The notes below the pieces were generated by a model. It did not search any database and was not told the origin of the DNA. It saw only the letters and a list, made by a program, of their open reading frames with translations. A stretch of DNA of 51,059 nt from Clostridia bacterium (lineage in GTDB: Bacteria > Bacillota > Clostridia > Oscillospirales > Acutalibacteraceae), in assembly GCA_017403185.1 (NCBI GenBank), contig JAFQON010000025.1:1-51059 (forward strand), written 5' to 3'. Both the position numbers and the translations under genes were made by a program. Within the stretch, counting starts at the first letter, position 1, and every line of letters starts with the position of its first letter. Shown piece after piece: positions 1 to 8,786 of this stretch.

Positions 1-41
1 TCAACGGTAATTCGCTGATACGGCATTTCCGAAACTTTCAT
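1..41 (-). CDS. 5' end of a gene cut by the window edge (possibly an M3-family oligopeptidase)
   Basis: A reverse-strand ATG at 41-39 follows a good ribosome binding site (AAGGGGAGA) and opens a frame reading MKVSEMPYQRITV before the window ends. The SEMPY start resembles N-termini of clostridial M3 oligoendopeptidase F-like proteins, but thirteen residues cannot prove the family. The start is well supported; the identity is a guess. Confidence 0.4.
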   Translation of the reverse strand, partial: MKVSEMPYQRITV

Positions 42-172
42 AATATCTCCCCTTTTGCTAATGTTTAACAGTTATAGTATACTATGGAAAGGGTGATAAA
101 TACAACAATAATTTTGCTGTTCGGTGAAAGTATGTAAGATTGATTTAAAGATTTTTGTTTCTGAACAAAGAA

Positions 173-200
173 AACTCGGAATGTCAAAACATTCCGAGTT
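173..200 (-). terminator. Rho-independent terminator after the flavodoxin gene
   Basis: A perfect 12-bp stem (AACTCGGAATGT / ACATTCCGAGTT) with a 4-nt loop. Read on the minus strand it is followed by a T-rich stretch. It lies about 65 nt beyond the stop of the flavodoxin gene and should end the marR-citrate synthase-flavodoxin transcript. Confidence 0.8.
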
Positions 201-265
201 ATTTTCAGGTTTCATTATTAAGCAATGAACATTATTCACAGCAGAATTGCTGAAACCGATTTAAT

Positions 266-778
266 TTAGTTTACATTCAGCTTTTTGTGAACGAATTCAC
301 AGGCTTCGTTAATGTCGTTTTGGTTCGGACGGCCTAAAGTATGCCTGCAGTTTTCCATAGCGGCATTTGCCCATTCGTTATCCGGTTCTTGATTGAGAAC
401 GGTTTGCAATTTTTCAAGTGTTTCATCTGAAACCTGACCGGGACATAAATACAAGCCTCTGTAATCACAGTTGCTCGGCATAAAGGGTTCTAATCTGCGT
501 TCAATCTCCTTAATGTGAACCTCCGTAGGTTTTAAAGAAGCGGTAACAAAAAACAATATGGTTTTATCTTCAAGTTCCTCAAGAATTTCCATAATTTTAA
601 GTGGAATAGCTTCTCGCTTCATTCCGAATCCGATCAGGTAAACATCCGCCTGCTTTGTTATTTCTTCACAGGAAAGATCTGTTACAAATGTATCTGTTTG
701 AGGAAGACTGTCAGCAATGCCGTGAGCAAGTTTTTCAGTGTTTCCCGAACCGCTTATATAAGCAATTTCATATTTCAT
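266..778 (-). CDS. Flavodoxin family protein
   Basis: A 170-residue flavodoxin-fold protein. The N-terminus (YISGSGNTEKLAHGIA) is the phosphate-binding loop that holds FMN, as in flavodoxins and short NAD(P)H:quinone-type flavoproteins. It has no signal peptide or membrane segment, so it should be a cytoplasmic one- or two-electron carrier. It is the last gene of a minus-strand cluster behind a MarR regulator and citrate synthase, 30 nt after the latter, with a terminator downstream. The partner is unknown. Membership of the flavodoxin superfamily is clear; any narrower role would be inference. Confidence 0.85.
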   Translation of the reverse strand: MKYEIAYISGSGNTEKLAHGIADSLPQTDTFVTDLSCEEITKQADVYLIGFGMKREAIPLKIMEILEELEDKTILFFVTASLKPTEVHIKEIERRLEPFMPSNCDYRGLYLCPGQVSDETLEKLQTVLNQEPDNEWANAAMENCRHTLGRPNQNDINEACEFVHKKLNVN

Positions 779-808
779 TTGAATAACTCCTTTATCGGTA
801 TTCGCAGG

Positions 809-2143
809 TTATGCTTTTCGCTCTTCCATAACGCTCATATATGCGGGACGGATAATTTTATCCGTGCATATCAGTTCTTCAATCCGATGGGCACTCCAGC
901 CCACAATACGGGCGATGGCGAACATAGCGGTATATAACTCCTGCGGAATTCCCAGCATATCATATACAAATCCGCTGTAAAAATCCACATTGGGGCTGAC
1001 GCCCTTGTAGATGCGTCTGTGCTGCGCAATAATTTCCGGAGCAAGCTCCTCGATATTGCGATATAATTCCAAATCCTTTTCACGGCCTTTTTCCAGTGCA
1101 AGTTTTTCCACATAGCCTTTAAACACCCGTTCTCTCGGGTCAGACAGGGAGTAAACTGCGTGTCCCATGCCGTAAACAAGCCCTTTTCTGTCAAAAGCTT
1201 CTTTATTTATAATCTTTGTCAGATACGCAGCCACTTCATCTTTGTCGGAACAGTCGGAAATATGCTTTTTAATATCCGCCATCATTTCCATAACCTTGAT
1301 ATTTGCGCCGCCGTGCTTCGGCCCTTTCAATGATGACATTGCCGCCGCCATTGTGGAATAGGTGTCTGAACCCGACGATGTAATAACTCTTGTGGTGAAG
1401 GTTGAGTTGTTGCCTCCGCCGTGCTCCATATGAAGAATCAACGCAGTGTCAAGAACCTTCGCTTCGGTTTGGGTATATTTTTTGTCGGGACGCAGCATCA
1501 TAAGAAAATTCTCTGCCGTGGAAAGAGACGGGTCGGGGCGGTGAATGAACATACTGTCCATATTATCGGAGTAATTGTATGCGTGATAACCGTATACCGC
1601 AAGCAGCGGAAATTCTCCGATAAGCTGAATGCACTGACGAAGAGAGTTGCTGACGGAAGTATCGGCAATGTGCTCATCATAAGATGCCAGAGTAAGAATG
1701 CTTCGGGTCATTGAATTCATAATATCTTTGCTCGGAGCCTTCATAATGACATCTCTTGTGAAGTTAGAGGGAAGTGTACGGCACTCGCCGATCAAATTCC
1801 TGAATTGACAAAGCTCCGATTCATCGGGCAGTTCGCCCATAAGCAGGAGGTAGGCAATCTTCTCATAACCGAGTTCATTTTCGCTCAAGCTGCTCAAAAG
1901 CTCTTCCACACGATATCCGCGATACCACAGCTCGCCGTCACAGGGAATCTTTTGACCGTCTTGTGTTTTTGATGAAACAATTTTTGAAATATTGGTAAGC
2001 CCTGCAAGAACGCCGTTACCGTTCTTGTCACGAAGACCTTTTTTTACGCCGTATTCCTCGTAAAGATTCGGGTCTATCGCATCATTTTTCTGACACAAAA
2101 TTTCTTTGCCTGCAATGTATTCAATTACTTCCGACTTTATCAT
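809..2143 (-). CDS. gltA: Citrate synthase
   Basis: A 444-residue citrate synthase condensing oxaloacetate and acetyl-CoA to citrate. The family active-site blocks are present: LILHMEHGGGNNSTF with the substrate-binding His, GMGHAVYSLSDPR with the second His and an oxaloacetate-binding Arg, and NVDFYSGFVY with the catalytic Asp. The length fits the longer bacterial Si-type enzymes. The start is supported by AAGGAGATG upstream. It lies 37 nt after marR and 30 nt before the flavodoxin gene, so the three are probably cotranscribed. In an anaerobe it most likely feeds 2-oxoglutarate and glutamate synthesis. Control by an adjacent MarR protein is unusual for citrate synthase. Confidence 0.93.
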   Translation of the reverse strand: MIKSEVIEYIAGKEILCQKNDAIDPNLYEEYGVKKGLRDKNGNGVLAGLTNISKIVSSKTQDGQKIPCDGELWYRGYRVEELLSSLSENELGYEKIAYLLLMGELPDESELCQFRNLIGECRTLPSNFTRDVIMKAPSKDIMNSMTRSILTLASYDEHIADTSVSNSLRQCIQLIGEFPLLAVYGYHAYNYSDNMDSMFIHRPDPSLSTAENFLMMLRPDKKYTQTEAKVLDTALILHMEHGGGNNSTFTTRVITSSGSDTYSTMAAAMSSLKGPKHGGANIKVMEMMADIKKHISDCSDKDEVAAYLTKIINKEAFDRKGLVYGMGHAVYSLSDPRERVFKGYVEKLALEKGREKDLELYRNIEELAPEIIAQHRRIYKGVSPNVDFYSGFVYDMLGIPQELYTAMFAIARIVGWSAHRIEELICTDKIIRPAYMSVMEERKA

Positions 2144-2179
2144 ATGCCGTTCATCTCCTTTACTGTTGTTTATAAAAAT

Positions 2180-2614
2180 TCAATTTTTTGCACTGTGATA
2201 TATCTTGATATTTGTTGAAACTCTTTCAAGATAATTTTTAAGATTTTCTTTTTCCGAGTCCGAAAAGCCTTCAAACAGAATATTAAAAAATGTGTTTTGT
2301 GCCGCTTGGCTTTCTTCAAGAATGGTTTTTGCCTTGTCGCAGACATTGAGATGAATTGAACGGTGATTGCCGTCAATAAATTCACCGGATACAAGTCCTT
2401 TTTCGTGAAGTGATCTCACCGCCACAGATACGGCCGATTTTGTTAATCTCCGTCCTTTAACGACATCTGTAGCGGTGTTCAGTTCGGGATTACCTGCAAG
2501 GAAAAGCAAGGTTATCATTTCGGCGTGTGTCATTTCGTGCTTTAAGCAAACCGGAGCTAAAATTGATTGATACAATTCTTTGCTCAAAAAGATATTTTCA
2601 AGAATATTATTCAT
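2180..2614 (-). CDS. MarR family transcriptional regulator
   Basis: A 144-residue winged-helix protein of MarR size. The central part (TATDVVKGRRLTKSAVSVAVRSL) is the recognition-helix region, followed by the wing (EKGLVSGEFIDGNHRSIHLNVCDKA). It starts at an ATG preceded by GGGAGG. It is first in the operon with citrate synthase and flavodoxin. An inverted repeat sits between its -10 box and the start codon, which suggests autoregulation of the operon. The ligand is not evident; MarR proteins usually sense small phenolics, thiol oxidation or metabolites. Confidence 0.85.
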   Translation of the reverse strand: MNNILENIFLSKELYQSILAPVCLKHEMTHAEMITLLFLAGNPELNTATDVVKGRRLTKSAVSVAVRSLHEKGLVSGEFIDGNHRSIHLNVCDKAKTILEESQAAQNTFFNILFEGFSDSEKENLKNYLERVSTNIKIYHSAKN

Positions 2615-2642
2615 AGAACCTCCCTATCAACGCAAACAGATA

Positions 2643-2656
2643 GTTCACAAATGAAC
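2643..2656 (-). promoter_or_regulatory. Candidate MarR operator
   Basis: An inverted repeat GTTCA-CAAA-TGAAC, with a further half-site AGTTCA beside it at 2657-2662. It lies directly downstream of the -10 box of the marR promoter, where a bound dimer would block transcription. No binding data are available; position and symmetry are the evidence. Confidence 0.5.
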
Positions 2657-2662
2657 AGTTCA

Positions 2663-2691
2663 ATTATAAACCGTCACAAACACCATGTCAA
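2663..2691 (-). promoter_or_regulatory. Sigma-A promoter of marR-citrate synthase-flavodoxin
   Basis: On the minus strand a perfect TTGACA (2691-2686), a 17-nt spacer and a perfect TATAAT (2668-2663). This is a full consensus housekeeping promoter about 50 nt upstream of marR. Such a strong promoter is typical of an operon held down by a repressor. Confidence 0.85.
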
Positions 2692-2840
2692 GCATTCTAC
2701 CCGTAATGTCACAAATTATTTACATATGAAATTGGTGTGTTAACCGTACTGCATAAGAAACAACTGTTTCAGACAATTATGTTGATACATCGGTTGTGTT
2801 TTATTTGATATTTAATTTAAAATAATATGATATTATTAAA

Positions 2841-2881
2841 GCAAACAGGTTCCAAATCAAAAAAGTTTGAAACCTGTTTGC
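2841..2881 (-). terminator. Hairpin terminator after the histidine kinase gene
   Basis: An 11-bp perfect stem (GCAAACAGGTT / AACCTGTTTGC) lies 12 nt beyond the histidine kinase stop. The T-tract is weak on the minus strand (TTTAATAATA) and better on the plus strand (GTTTTTT), but no plus-strand gene ends here. Confidence 0.6.
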
Positions 2882-2892
2882 TGTTTTTTCGT

Positions 2893-3912
2893 TTATAAAG
2901 CAACCTCAAACCTTGCGCCGCCGTTTTTGCCGTCGGTCACGGATATTTCACCGCCGCAGAGGGTCAGGATTTTTTTGACGAGAGCAAGACCCAAGCCGTT
3001 GCCTTCGGATTTATGTGAGCTGTCGCTCTGATAGAACTTATTGAAAACGTGCTTCTTTTCTTCGTCGCTTATGCCACAGCCTTCATCTTCTATGGTGAAG
3101 GTTATTTTATCATCTGATCTTTCCAGCTTCATTCTTATCAAGCCGTTTTCGGGGCTGAACTTGATTGCATTGTCGAGAAGATTGTTCCACACATGGAACA
3201 TCAGGCTTTCATCACCCGTATATTCAATCTCATCCAAATCAACATCAAAGCCAATTTCTTTTGTGCTCCATTTCGGTTCAAGAAGAACGATTGACTGCCT
3301 TATCTGCTCATCAAGACGGTAGGTTGTTTTCTTTGCCTGAATAGCTTTGTTATCAACCTTTGAAAGCAGAAGAATGTTGCTGACAAGCTCTGAAAGACGC
3401 TTTGTGTTGAAAAGTATCTTTTCGATATATTCGTTTTCAACCTCGTCTATGTTTTCGGTATTCTGCAAAAGGGTTGCATAGCCGTCAATCGCAGTTATCG
3501 GTGTTTTGATTTCGTGGGAAACGTTTGAAACGAAGTCGGTCTGCAATGTTTCGGTTGCACCGAGCTCTTTTACCATAAGATTGAAATTCGTATAAATATC
3601 CTGAATTGCTTCAAGCTTGCTTTCGGTTTCAATCTGCGTTTCAAAATCTCCTTCAGCAACCTTGTTCATTGCAGAGCTCAAATTTGTCAGCGGAGTAATA
3701 AGTCTTTTTGAAATAAAAGACATAACAATTCCGCCGACAATTATGCTGACAAACACAATCCATATCAGATTAGGAATGCTTATCTGAACATCAAAATAAT
3801 ACTTTGCAATATATGCAAGCGAAAGCTCCAGCGGAATGGTTACACCGAAGCCGACGATGACCGAAGTGATAAAATATCTCCACAGCTTTTTTGAATTCGG
3901 ATTCTTTTTCAT
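2893..3912 (-). CDS. Two-component sensor histidine kinase
   Basis: A 339-residue membrane kinase. Two hydrophobic helices at about 13-35 and 47-67 flank a very short external loop, which points to sensing within or at the membrane. A HAMP-like linker (about 68-120) leads to the HisKA box VSHEIKTP with the phospho-accepting His, and then an HATPase domain with the N box (WNNLLDNAIKF), G1 box (EDEGCGISD) and GNGLGLAL. The start overlaps the response regulator stop by 4 nt (ATGA), so the pair is translationally coupled. The signal is unknown. Short-loop kinases often respond to cell-envelope stress. Confidence 0.92.
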   Translation of the reverse strand: MKKNPNSKKLWRYFITSVIVGFGVTIPLELSLAYIAKYYFDVQISIPNLIWIVFVSIIVGGIVMSFISKRLITPLTNLSSAMNKVAEGDFETQIETESKLEAIQDIYTNFNLMVKELGATETLQTDFVSNVSHEIKTPITAIDGYATLLQNTENIDEVENEYIEKILFNTKRLSELVSNILLLSKVDNKAIQAKKTTYRLDEQIRQSIVLLEPKWSTKEIGFDVDLDEIEYTGDESLMFHVWNNLLDNAIKFSPENGLIRMKLERSDDKITFTIEDEGCGISDEEKKHVFNKFYQSDSSHKSEGNGLGLALVKKILTLCGGEISVTDGKNGGARFEVAL

Positions 3913-4580
3913 TTCTTCTCCACCTTATATCCGACGCCTCTCATGGTGACGATTCTGAAATCGGAGTTATCCTTGAAGCGGTCACGCAGTCTGCCGATAT
4001 GAACATCAACCGTATGGGTATCGCTCACGGCATCATAGCCCCATATCTCGTCCATCATCTGCTGACGGGTAAAGATTTTGCCCGGATAGGATGCCATTTT
4101 ATACAGAAGCATAAATTCCTTCTGCGGCAGAATCATGTTTTCGCCGTTGCAGGTTACGGTTAATGAATCGCATTCCATAACGGTTGAGCCGATAGTCAGC
4201 TTGCGTTCATTCATAACCTGCGCCCTGCGAAGAAGTGCACCCACACGAAGCACCATTTCGTTAACATTAATGGGTTTGACCATATAGTCATCCATACCCG
4301 AAAGGAAGCCGAGCCGCATATCGTCAAACGCATCCTTTGCGGTAATTGTAAGAACAGGTATGTTGTTGCCTGCTTCACGCAGGGAGTGAACAAGCTCATA
4401 GCCGTCCATAACAGGCATCATTATATCGGAAATTATAAGGTCAAAATATGTGTTATCCATGGCATCGAGCGCTTCTTTTCCGTTGGAAACACCCGTTACC
4501 GAATATCCGTTTTTAAGAAGAACATGTGTGAAAAGCTCACGAAGCTCAACATCGTCTTCAGCAATAAGTATTTTAAACAT
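3909..4580 (-). CDS. OmpR/PhoB-family response regulator
   Basis: A receiver domain (about 1-115) carries the acidic pair (EDD), the phospho-acceptor Asp in LIISDIMMPVMDG and the conserved Lys (VKP). A winged-helix effector domain (about 130-223) follows, with DTHTVDVHIGRLRDRF and the terminal GVGYKVE hairpin. An in-frame GTG lies 9 nt upstream, but GAGGTG is correctly spaced for the ATG at 4580, which gives 223 residues. It is the partner of the overlapping downstream histidine kinase. Targets cannot be read from the sequence. Confidence 0.93.
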   Translation of the reverse strand: MFKILIAEDDVELRELFTHVLLKNGYSVTGVSNGKEALDAMDNTYFDLIISDIMMPVMDGYELVHSLREAGNNIPVLTITAKDAFDDMRLGFLSGMDDYMVKPINVNEMVLRVGALLRRAQVMNERKLTIGSTVMECDSLTVTCNGENMILPQKEFMLLYKMASYPGKIFTRQQMMDEIWGYDAVSDTHTVDVHIGRLRDRFKDNSDFRIVTMRGVGYKVEKK

Positions 4581-4600
4581 ATGAATCACCTCTCGGTTTT

Positions 4601-4629
4601 ATTTTACAGTTAATATGTGAACAAATCAA
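4601..4629 (-). promoter_or_regulatory. Promoter of the two-component operon
   Basis: Minus strand TTGATT (4629-4624), a 17-nt spacer and TAAAAT (4606-4601), 20 nt upstream of the response regulator start. It is a good but not perfect sigma-A match. Confidence 0.65.
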
Positions 4630-4639
4630 GAAGGTGCAA

Positions 4640-4673
4640 AACGGACAGCACCATTGTTACGGAACTGTCCGTT
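4640..4673 (-). terminator. Terminator after cdsA
   Basis: A 9-bp perfect stem (AACGGACAG / CTGTCCGTT) whose minus-strand exit reads GTTTTGC. A smaller hairpin (GGTTC/GAACC) lies between it and the cdsA stop at 4719. Together they probably end the ftsH-cdsA transcript. Confidence 0.6.
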
Positions 4674-4718
4674 CAGCGGTTCTGCGGAGGAACCATATAC
4701 GAAAAAACTTGGAGGAGA

Positions 4719-5546
4719 TTAGAAACATCTGAAAATAAAATAGCAAACGGGAACAACGAAAAGTGTACTGTCAAAGCGGTCAAGCACTCCACCGTGACCG
4801 GGCAGAAAATTGCCGAAATCTTTGATTTTGCATTCCCTTTTTATGTATGAGAGGAATAAATCTCCGAGCAATCCGAAAACCGATCCGACAATACCCATAA
4901 CAATAAAATTCAGCCAAGGCACATCGGTTTTGCAAAAATGAAGGATAATTCCGTAAATGAGCATACCGAGTATTCCGCCCGCAACTCCGCCGAATGCACC
5001 TTCAACGCTCTTTTTCGGGCTGATTGACGGTGCAAGTTTATGTTTTCCGAATTTTGAGCCGATAAAATATGCTCCCGCATCCGCACACCAAGCGGATATA
5101 AACGGAATCAGAGCAAGATTTCTGCCGTTTTCAAGGTTCATCATCGGGACAAGAAGCGAGATGAAGAACGGAAAAACATAAGCACCGAAGAATGATGCAA
5201 AGATTGCGCTTGTGCCGCTTTTTTTCTTTGAAGATATTTCAGCAAAAAACAGAATGAACACAAAAACAAACATCATTGCAATAAACATATATATATCCGC
5301 TTCGTAATATATCAGCCACGGAACCATCATCGCCTGAATGATGCAGAACGCACACATCAATTTGTTTTTAACAAGTCCTGTGTTACACACAAGCTCTTTC
5401 GCCATAAAGAAGCAGGCGATTGTTTCAAGAATTCCCGTTGCCCATACAGGCAATTTAAGCAGCACTATCAGACAGACAGCAATCCAAACAACCGCAACGG
5501 CAAGCCGTGTGCCGAGCGACTGAAATTTCGTTTTTGAATTTCCCAT
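4719..5546 (-). CDS. cdsA: Phosphatidate cytidylyltransferase
   Basis: A 275-residue polytopic membrane enzyme that makes CDP-diacylglycerol from phosphatidate and CTP, the branch point of phospholipid synthesis. The C-terminal family signature is intact: SYIKRECKIKDFG followed by LPGHGGVLDRFDS, with the acidic and basic residues of the active site. Roughly eight hydrophobic segments precede it. It follows pgsA by 10 nt and is last in the ftsH operon. The product is the substrate of PgsA, so the two neighbours catalyse consecutive steps. Confidence 0.95.
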   Translation of the reverse strand: MGNSKTKFQSLGTRLAVAVVWIAVCLIVLLKLPVWATGILETIACFFMAKELVCNTGLVKNKLMCAFCIIQAMMVPWLIYYEADIYMFIAMMFVFVFILFFAEISSKKKSGTSAIFASFFGAYVFPFFISLLVPMMNLENGRNLALIPFISAWCADAGAYFIGSKFGKHKLAPSISPKKSVEGAFGGVAGGILGMLIYGIILHFCKTDVPWLNFIVMGIVGSVFGLLGDLFLSYIKRECKIKDFGNFLPGHGGVLDRFDSTLFVVPVCYFIFRCF

Positions 5547-5556
5547 TTTAAATCCC

Positions 5557-6117
5557 TCATTTTTTAGCTTTTATTACAGCTTTTATTCTGTGAATTCCGT
5601 AAAGCACGGTTGAAATAACCATAGCTGCTATCGAAATTATAATAAGTGTATTCGCAAGCCATAGCGGAATATTTGTGAAAAACAGTAAAATGAGCATCAC
5701 TGCATAAAGGATAACCGTGCAGGCTTTGCCGTACCATAAAGCACTGTTGATTTGAGCAGAATACTTTGTTTCCATAATCGCAGTGACCGTCATAAAAATT
5801 TCTTTTGCAATAAGAATAGCAAGTGCAGGCAGCATAAGCTCATATTTGGTTAGCAAGCAATACATCATTGCCGCTTGCGTCAGCTTATCTGCAATAGGGT
5901 CAAGCACTTTGCCGATATCCGTTACCATATTGAAACGACGTGCAATTTTGCCGTCAATAACATCGGTAAGTGCCGAAAGAGCAACGAATATTACCGTCAG
6001 AAATCCGTTCTCTTTTTCGCAGTAAGCCCAAATAATAACGGGAATAAGAAGCAAGCGAAGATAACTGATTAAATTAGGCACGGAGAAAAAATCTTTGAAT
6101 TTGATTTTTATATTCAT
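5557..6117 (-). CDS. pgsA: CDP-diacylglycerol-glycerol-3-phosphate 3-phosphatidyltransferase
   Basis: A 186-residue CDP-alcohol phosphatidyltransferase. The diagnostic motif D-x2-DG-x2-AR-x8-G-x3-D-x3-D is visible at about residues 52-75 (DVIDGKIARRF, then IGKVLDPIAD). It transfers the phosphatidyl group from CDP-diacylglycerol to glycerol-3-phosphate, the first step to phosphatidylglycerol. Several membrane helices follow. The start has AAGGAG upstream. It lies between a CmpB-like membrane protein gene and cdsA, in an operon with ftsH. Confidence 0.92.
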   Translation of the reverse strand: MNIKIKFKDFFSVPNLISYLRLLLIPVIIWAYCEKENGFLTVIFVALSALTDVIDGKIARRFNMVTDIGKVLDPIADKLTQAAMMYCLLTKYELMLPALAILIAKEIFMTVTAIMETKYSAQINSALWYGKACTVILYAVMLILLFFTNIPLWLANTLIIISIAAMVISTVLYGIHRIKAVIKAKK

Positions 6118-6128
6118 AATATCGCTCC

Positions 6129-6800
6129 TTACGGTCTGATTGTTTTGGCAATAGATTTAGTATTACGGTCAATTTCATCAACATCTCTTGAATTTGCATA
6201 AATCTTTTTCATTCTCTCATCGGGAAAATACTCATCAAGGAAAATTTCTAGTCTGTTTGAAGGCTCTGCTCCTTTTTTTCTTTTATTCCATCGGAGTGCG
6301 GCAACAGCGGAAAGCCCTGCATCGAAAATAAAGAAAACTATAAATGACCAAACAAGGATATGACTTAAATTCGCAGGAACAATTTCTGTAAATTTATCTG
6401 TCAGCGGCATAACGAGCTTAACCCATACAATACCGAGCATTCCCCAAAATATCGAATACAGCAAACACACTCTACCATTAATATTCAGCGGTAAATGGCT
6501 GTAGTCCCATGCAACGGATCCGAAAACTATTTCCTGACCGAGCGAGCATATATATTCTGCAGCCGTGCCCACAACAAAAGAAACAAGAAACACTTTCAAA
6601 AGAGAAGAATCTGTGAAATTTGTAAGAACGGCAGAAAGCAAAACGCCGCCCATTCCGTATGCAACACTGAAAGGTCCGTAAACCAACGATTTACGGCTTT
6701 CAATATAACCGTTTTTTATCAGGCACCAAAATGTTTCAACCGCAAACCCCACCACACAACACACAATAAAAATATATACATACTTATAAAATGTGTTCAT
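6129..6800 (-). CDS. CmpB-like putative ABC-transporter permease family membrane protein
   Basis: A 223-residue integral membrane protein with about five or six hydrophobic helices. The N-terminus (FAVETFWCLIKNGYIESRKSL, then YGPFSVAYGMGG) is the hallmark of the small CmpB-type family annotated as putative ABC transporter permease and common in Clostridia. No ATPase partner is nearby, so the transporter label is unproven. It lies between ftsH (23 nt) and pgsA (11 nt), suggesting an envelope or lipid-related role. The C-terminus (about 170-223) is charged and cytoplasmic. Confidence 0.75.
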   Translation of the reverse strand: MNTFYKYVYIFIVCCVVGFAVETFWCLIKNGYIESRKSLVYGPFSVAYGMGGVLLSAVLTNFTDSSLLKVFLVSFVVGTAAEYICSLGQEIVFGSVAWDYSHLPLNINGRVCLLYSIFWGMLGIVWVKLVMPLTDKFTEIVPANLSHILVWSFIVFFIFDAGLSAVAALRWNKRKKGAEPSNRLEIFLDEYFPDERMKKIYANSRDVDEIDRNTKSIAKTIRP

Positions 6801-6823
6801 AGTTTTATAATTTTCCTTTCTTT

Positions 6824-8632
6824 TTATGAGTTTAAAATATTCATAAACTCTTCGCCCGTAATGGTTTCTTTTTCGTAAAGATACTGTGCCAATCTGTCAA
6901 GTTTTTGTTTGTTTTCGGTAAGTATTGTCATTGCTTTGTCATACTGCTTTTTGATAAGTGCAACAACCTGACGGTCGATTTCAGTCTGTGTTTCTGCCGA
7001 GCAAGCAAGCGAAGCATCTCCGCCGAGATACTGATTTGTAACAGTTTCAAGAGCAACCATACCGAATTCATCGCTCATGCCGTAGCGGGTTATCATCGCT
7101 CTTGCAAGCCTTGTAGCCTGCTCAATATCATTGGCTGCACCCGTTGACACCGAGCCGACCGCAAGCTGCTCTGCAGCCCTGCCGCCTGTATAGGTGGCAA
7201 TTTTATTTTCAATCTCTTCCTTGCTCATTAAATAATGATTCCCTTCGTCAACCTGCATTGTGTATCCCAATGCACCCGAAGTTCTCGGAACTATCGTGAT
7301 TTTCTGAACGGGTGCGGAATTTGTCTGCATTGCGGCGACAAGTGCGTGACCGATTTCGTGATATGCAACAATCATCTTTTCCTTATCGGTCAGCAAAGAG
7401 TTTTTCTTCTGATAGCCTGCAATAACAACCTCTATGCTTTCTTCAAAATCCGCCTGCATAGCTGCTCTGCTTCCTCTGCGTACCGCACGCAAAGCAGCTT
7501 CATTAACAATGTTTGCAAGCTCTGCACCCGATGCACCCGATGCCATTCTTGCAACAGCAGAAAAATCAACATTCGGTCCCACGCAGATTTTTCTTGCGTG
7601 AACTTTGAGAATTTCTTCTCTGCCTTTCAAATCAGGCAGTTCAACGGGAACCCGTCGGTCAAATCTGCCGGGTCGTGTCAAAGCAGGGTCAAGGGATTCG
7701 GGTCTGTTGGTTGCGGCAAGGATAATAACACCCGTATTGCCCTCAAAGCCGTCCATTTCGGTCAGAAGCTGGTTGAGAGTCTGCTCTCTTTCATCGTTGC
7801 CGCCGATATGATTATCACGCTTTTTGCCTATGGCATCAATCTCATCAATAAACACGATACACGGTGCTTTTTCTTTAGCCTGCTTGAAGAGGTCACGCAC
7901 CTTTGATGCACCCATACCAACAAACATTTCAACAAATTCCGAACCTGAAATCGAGAAAAACGGAACATTTGCTTCGCCTGCAACAGCCTTTGCGAGCATT
8001 GTTTTACCCGTACCCGGAGGCCCGACAAGCAGAATGCCTTTGGGCATTGAAGCACCGATAGCCTTATATTTATCGGGGTTGTGAAGATAGTCAACAACCT
8101 CTGTCAGGTTTTCCTTTGCTTCATCTTCGCCTGCAACATCGCTGAATTTTATTCCGCTTGACGATTTAACATAAATCTTGGCGTTGCTCTTGCCCATGTT
8201 AAACATCATGGAGTTGCCGCCGCCCGCTTTATCCGTGAATTTTTTCATCACAAGCTGACCGAGTCCGACCATAAGAGCCATAGGCAAAATCCAACTCAAA
8301 AGTATACTGAGAATCGGCGACATTTCCTGAACTATTTCCGTTGAGAATTTTGCTCCTGCGGTGTAAAGTCTTTGAGTTAATGCAGGGTCATCCATAAGTC
8401 CTGTTTTATAGTAATTGCCGTTCTTATCACTGAAAACAATCTGATTATCCTGAATTTCAACCTCGTCAATATTCAGCTCCGTTGTCATTCGGATAAAAGT
8501 ACCGTAGTCAACCTCTTTAACTCTCATATTGTTGAGAAGCGGCATAACAATCGCATTGAAAAGAATGATTACCGCAAGAAAAATGCCGTAATAGAACATC
8601 ATCGGCTTTTTAGGCGTTTTAACTTCGTTCAT
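6824..8632 (-). CDS. ftsH: ATP-dependent zinc metalloprotease FtsH
   Basis: A 602-residue membrane AAA+ protease that extracts and degrades membrane and regulatory proteins. Two transmembrane helices (about 12-35 and 110-135) enclose an external domain. The AAA module shows Walker A GPPGTGKT, Walker [12 protein letters not shown] and the second region of homology ([21 protein letters not shown]). The peptidase domain has the zinc site HEIGH. A longer frame begins at 8662, but AAGGGG is well spaced for the ATG at 8632, and FtsH usually starts just before its first helix. It heads an operon with phospholipid genes. Confidence 0.96.
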   Translation of the reverse strand: MNEVKTPKKPMMFYYGIFLAVIILFNAIVMPLLNNMRVKEVDYGTFIRMTTELNIDEVEIQDNQIVFSDKNGNYYKTGLMDDPALTQRLYTAGAKFSTEIVQEMSPILSILLSWILPMALMVGLGQLVMKKFTDKAGGGNSMMFNMGKSNAKIYVKSSSGIKFSDVAGEDEAKENLTEVVDYLHNPDKYKAIGASMPKGILLVGPPGTGKTMLAKAVAGEANVPFFSISGSEFVEMFVGMGASKVRDLFKQAKEKAPCIVFIDEIDAIGKKRDNHIGGNDEREQTLNQLLTEMDGFEGNTGVIILAATNRPESLDPALTRPGRFDRRVPVELPDLKGREEILKVHARKICVGPNVDFSAVARMASGASGAELANIVNEAALRAVRRGSRAAMQADFEESIEVVIAGYQKKNSLLTDKEKMIVAYHEIGHALVAAMQTNSAPVQKITIVPRTSGALGYTMQVDEGNHYLMSKEEIENKIATYTGGRAAEQLAVGSVSTGAANDIEQATRLARAMITRYGMSDEFGMVALETVTNQYLGGDASLACSAETQTEIDRQVVALIKKQYDKAMTILTENKQKLDRLAQYLYEKETITGEEFMNILNS

Positions 8633-8700
8633 AAAATACCCCTTTATCACTTTATGCCGCAATTATAAAACACTTTCCTCAACCAAACTTCAACTGAATT

Positions 8701-8757
8701 TCAACAATTGTTGAGATTTATGACGGTCTTGAAATTAAACCCCGTTGGGTGTATAAT
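8701..8757 (+). promoter_or_regulatory. Promoter of the MATE-GH43 pair, with an adjacent palindrome
   Basis: TTGAAA (8729-8734), a 17-nt spacer and TATAAT (8752-8757), about 30 nt from the MATE start. A perfect 14-bp palindrome TCAACAATTGTTGA (8701-8714) lies just upstream, between this promoter and divergent ftsH. It may be a regulator site for either direction. Confidence 0.75.
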
Positions 8758-8786
8758 ACCGAAAGACTTTATTTCAGGTGATAAAT

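Noticed and set aside
7235-7906. Long plus-strand open frame opposite ftsH
   Set aside because: Rich in Cys, Asn and Phe with no domain pattern, no ribosome binding site and full overlap with an unmistakable ftsH; it is a shadow frame.
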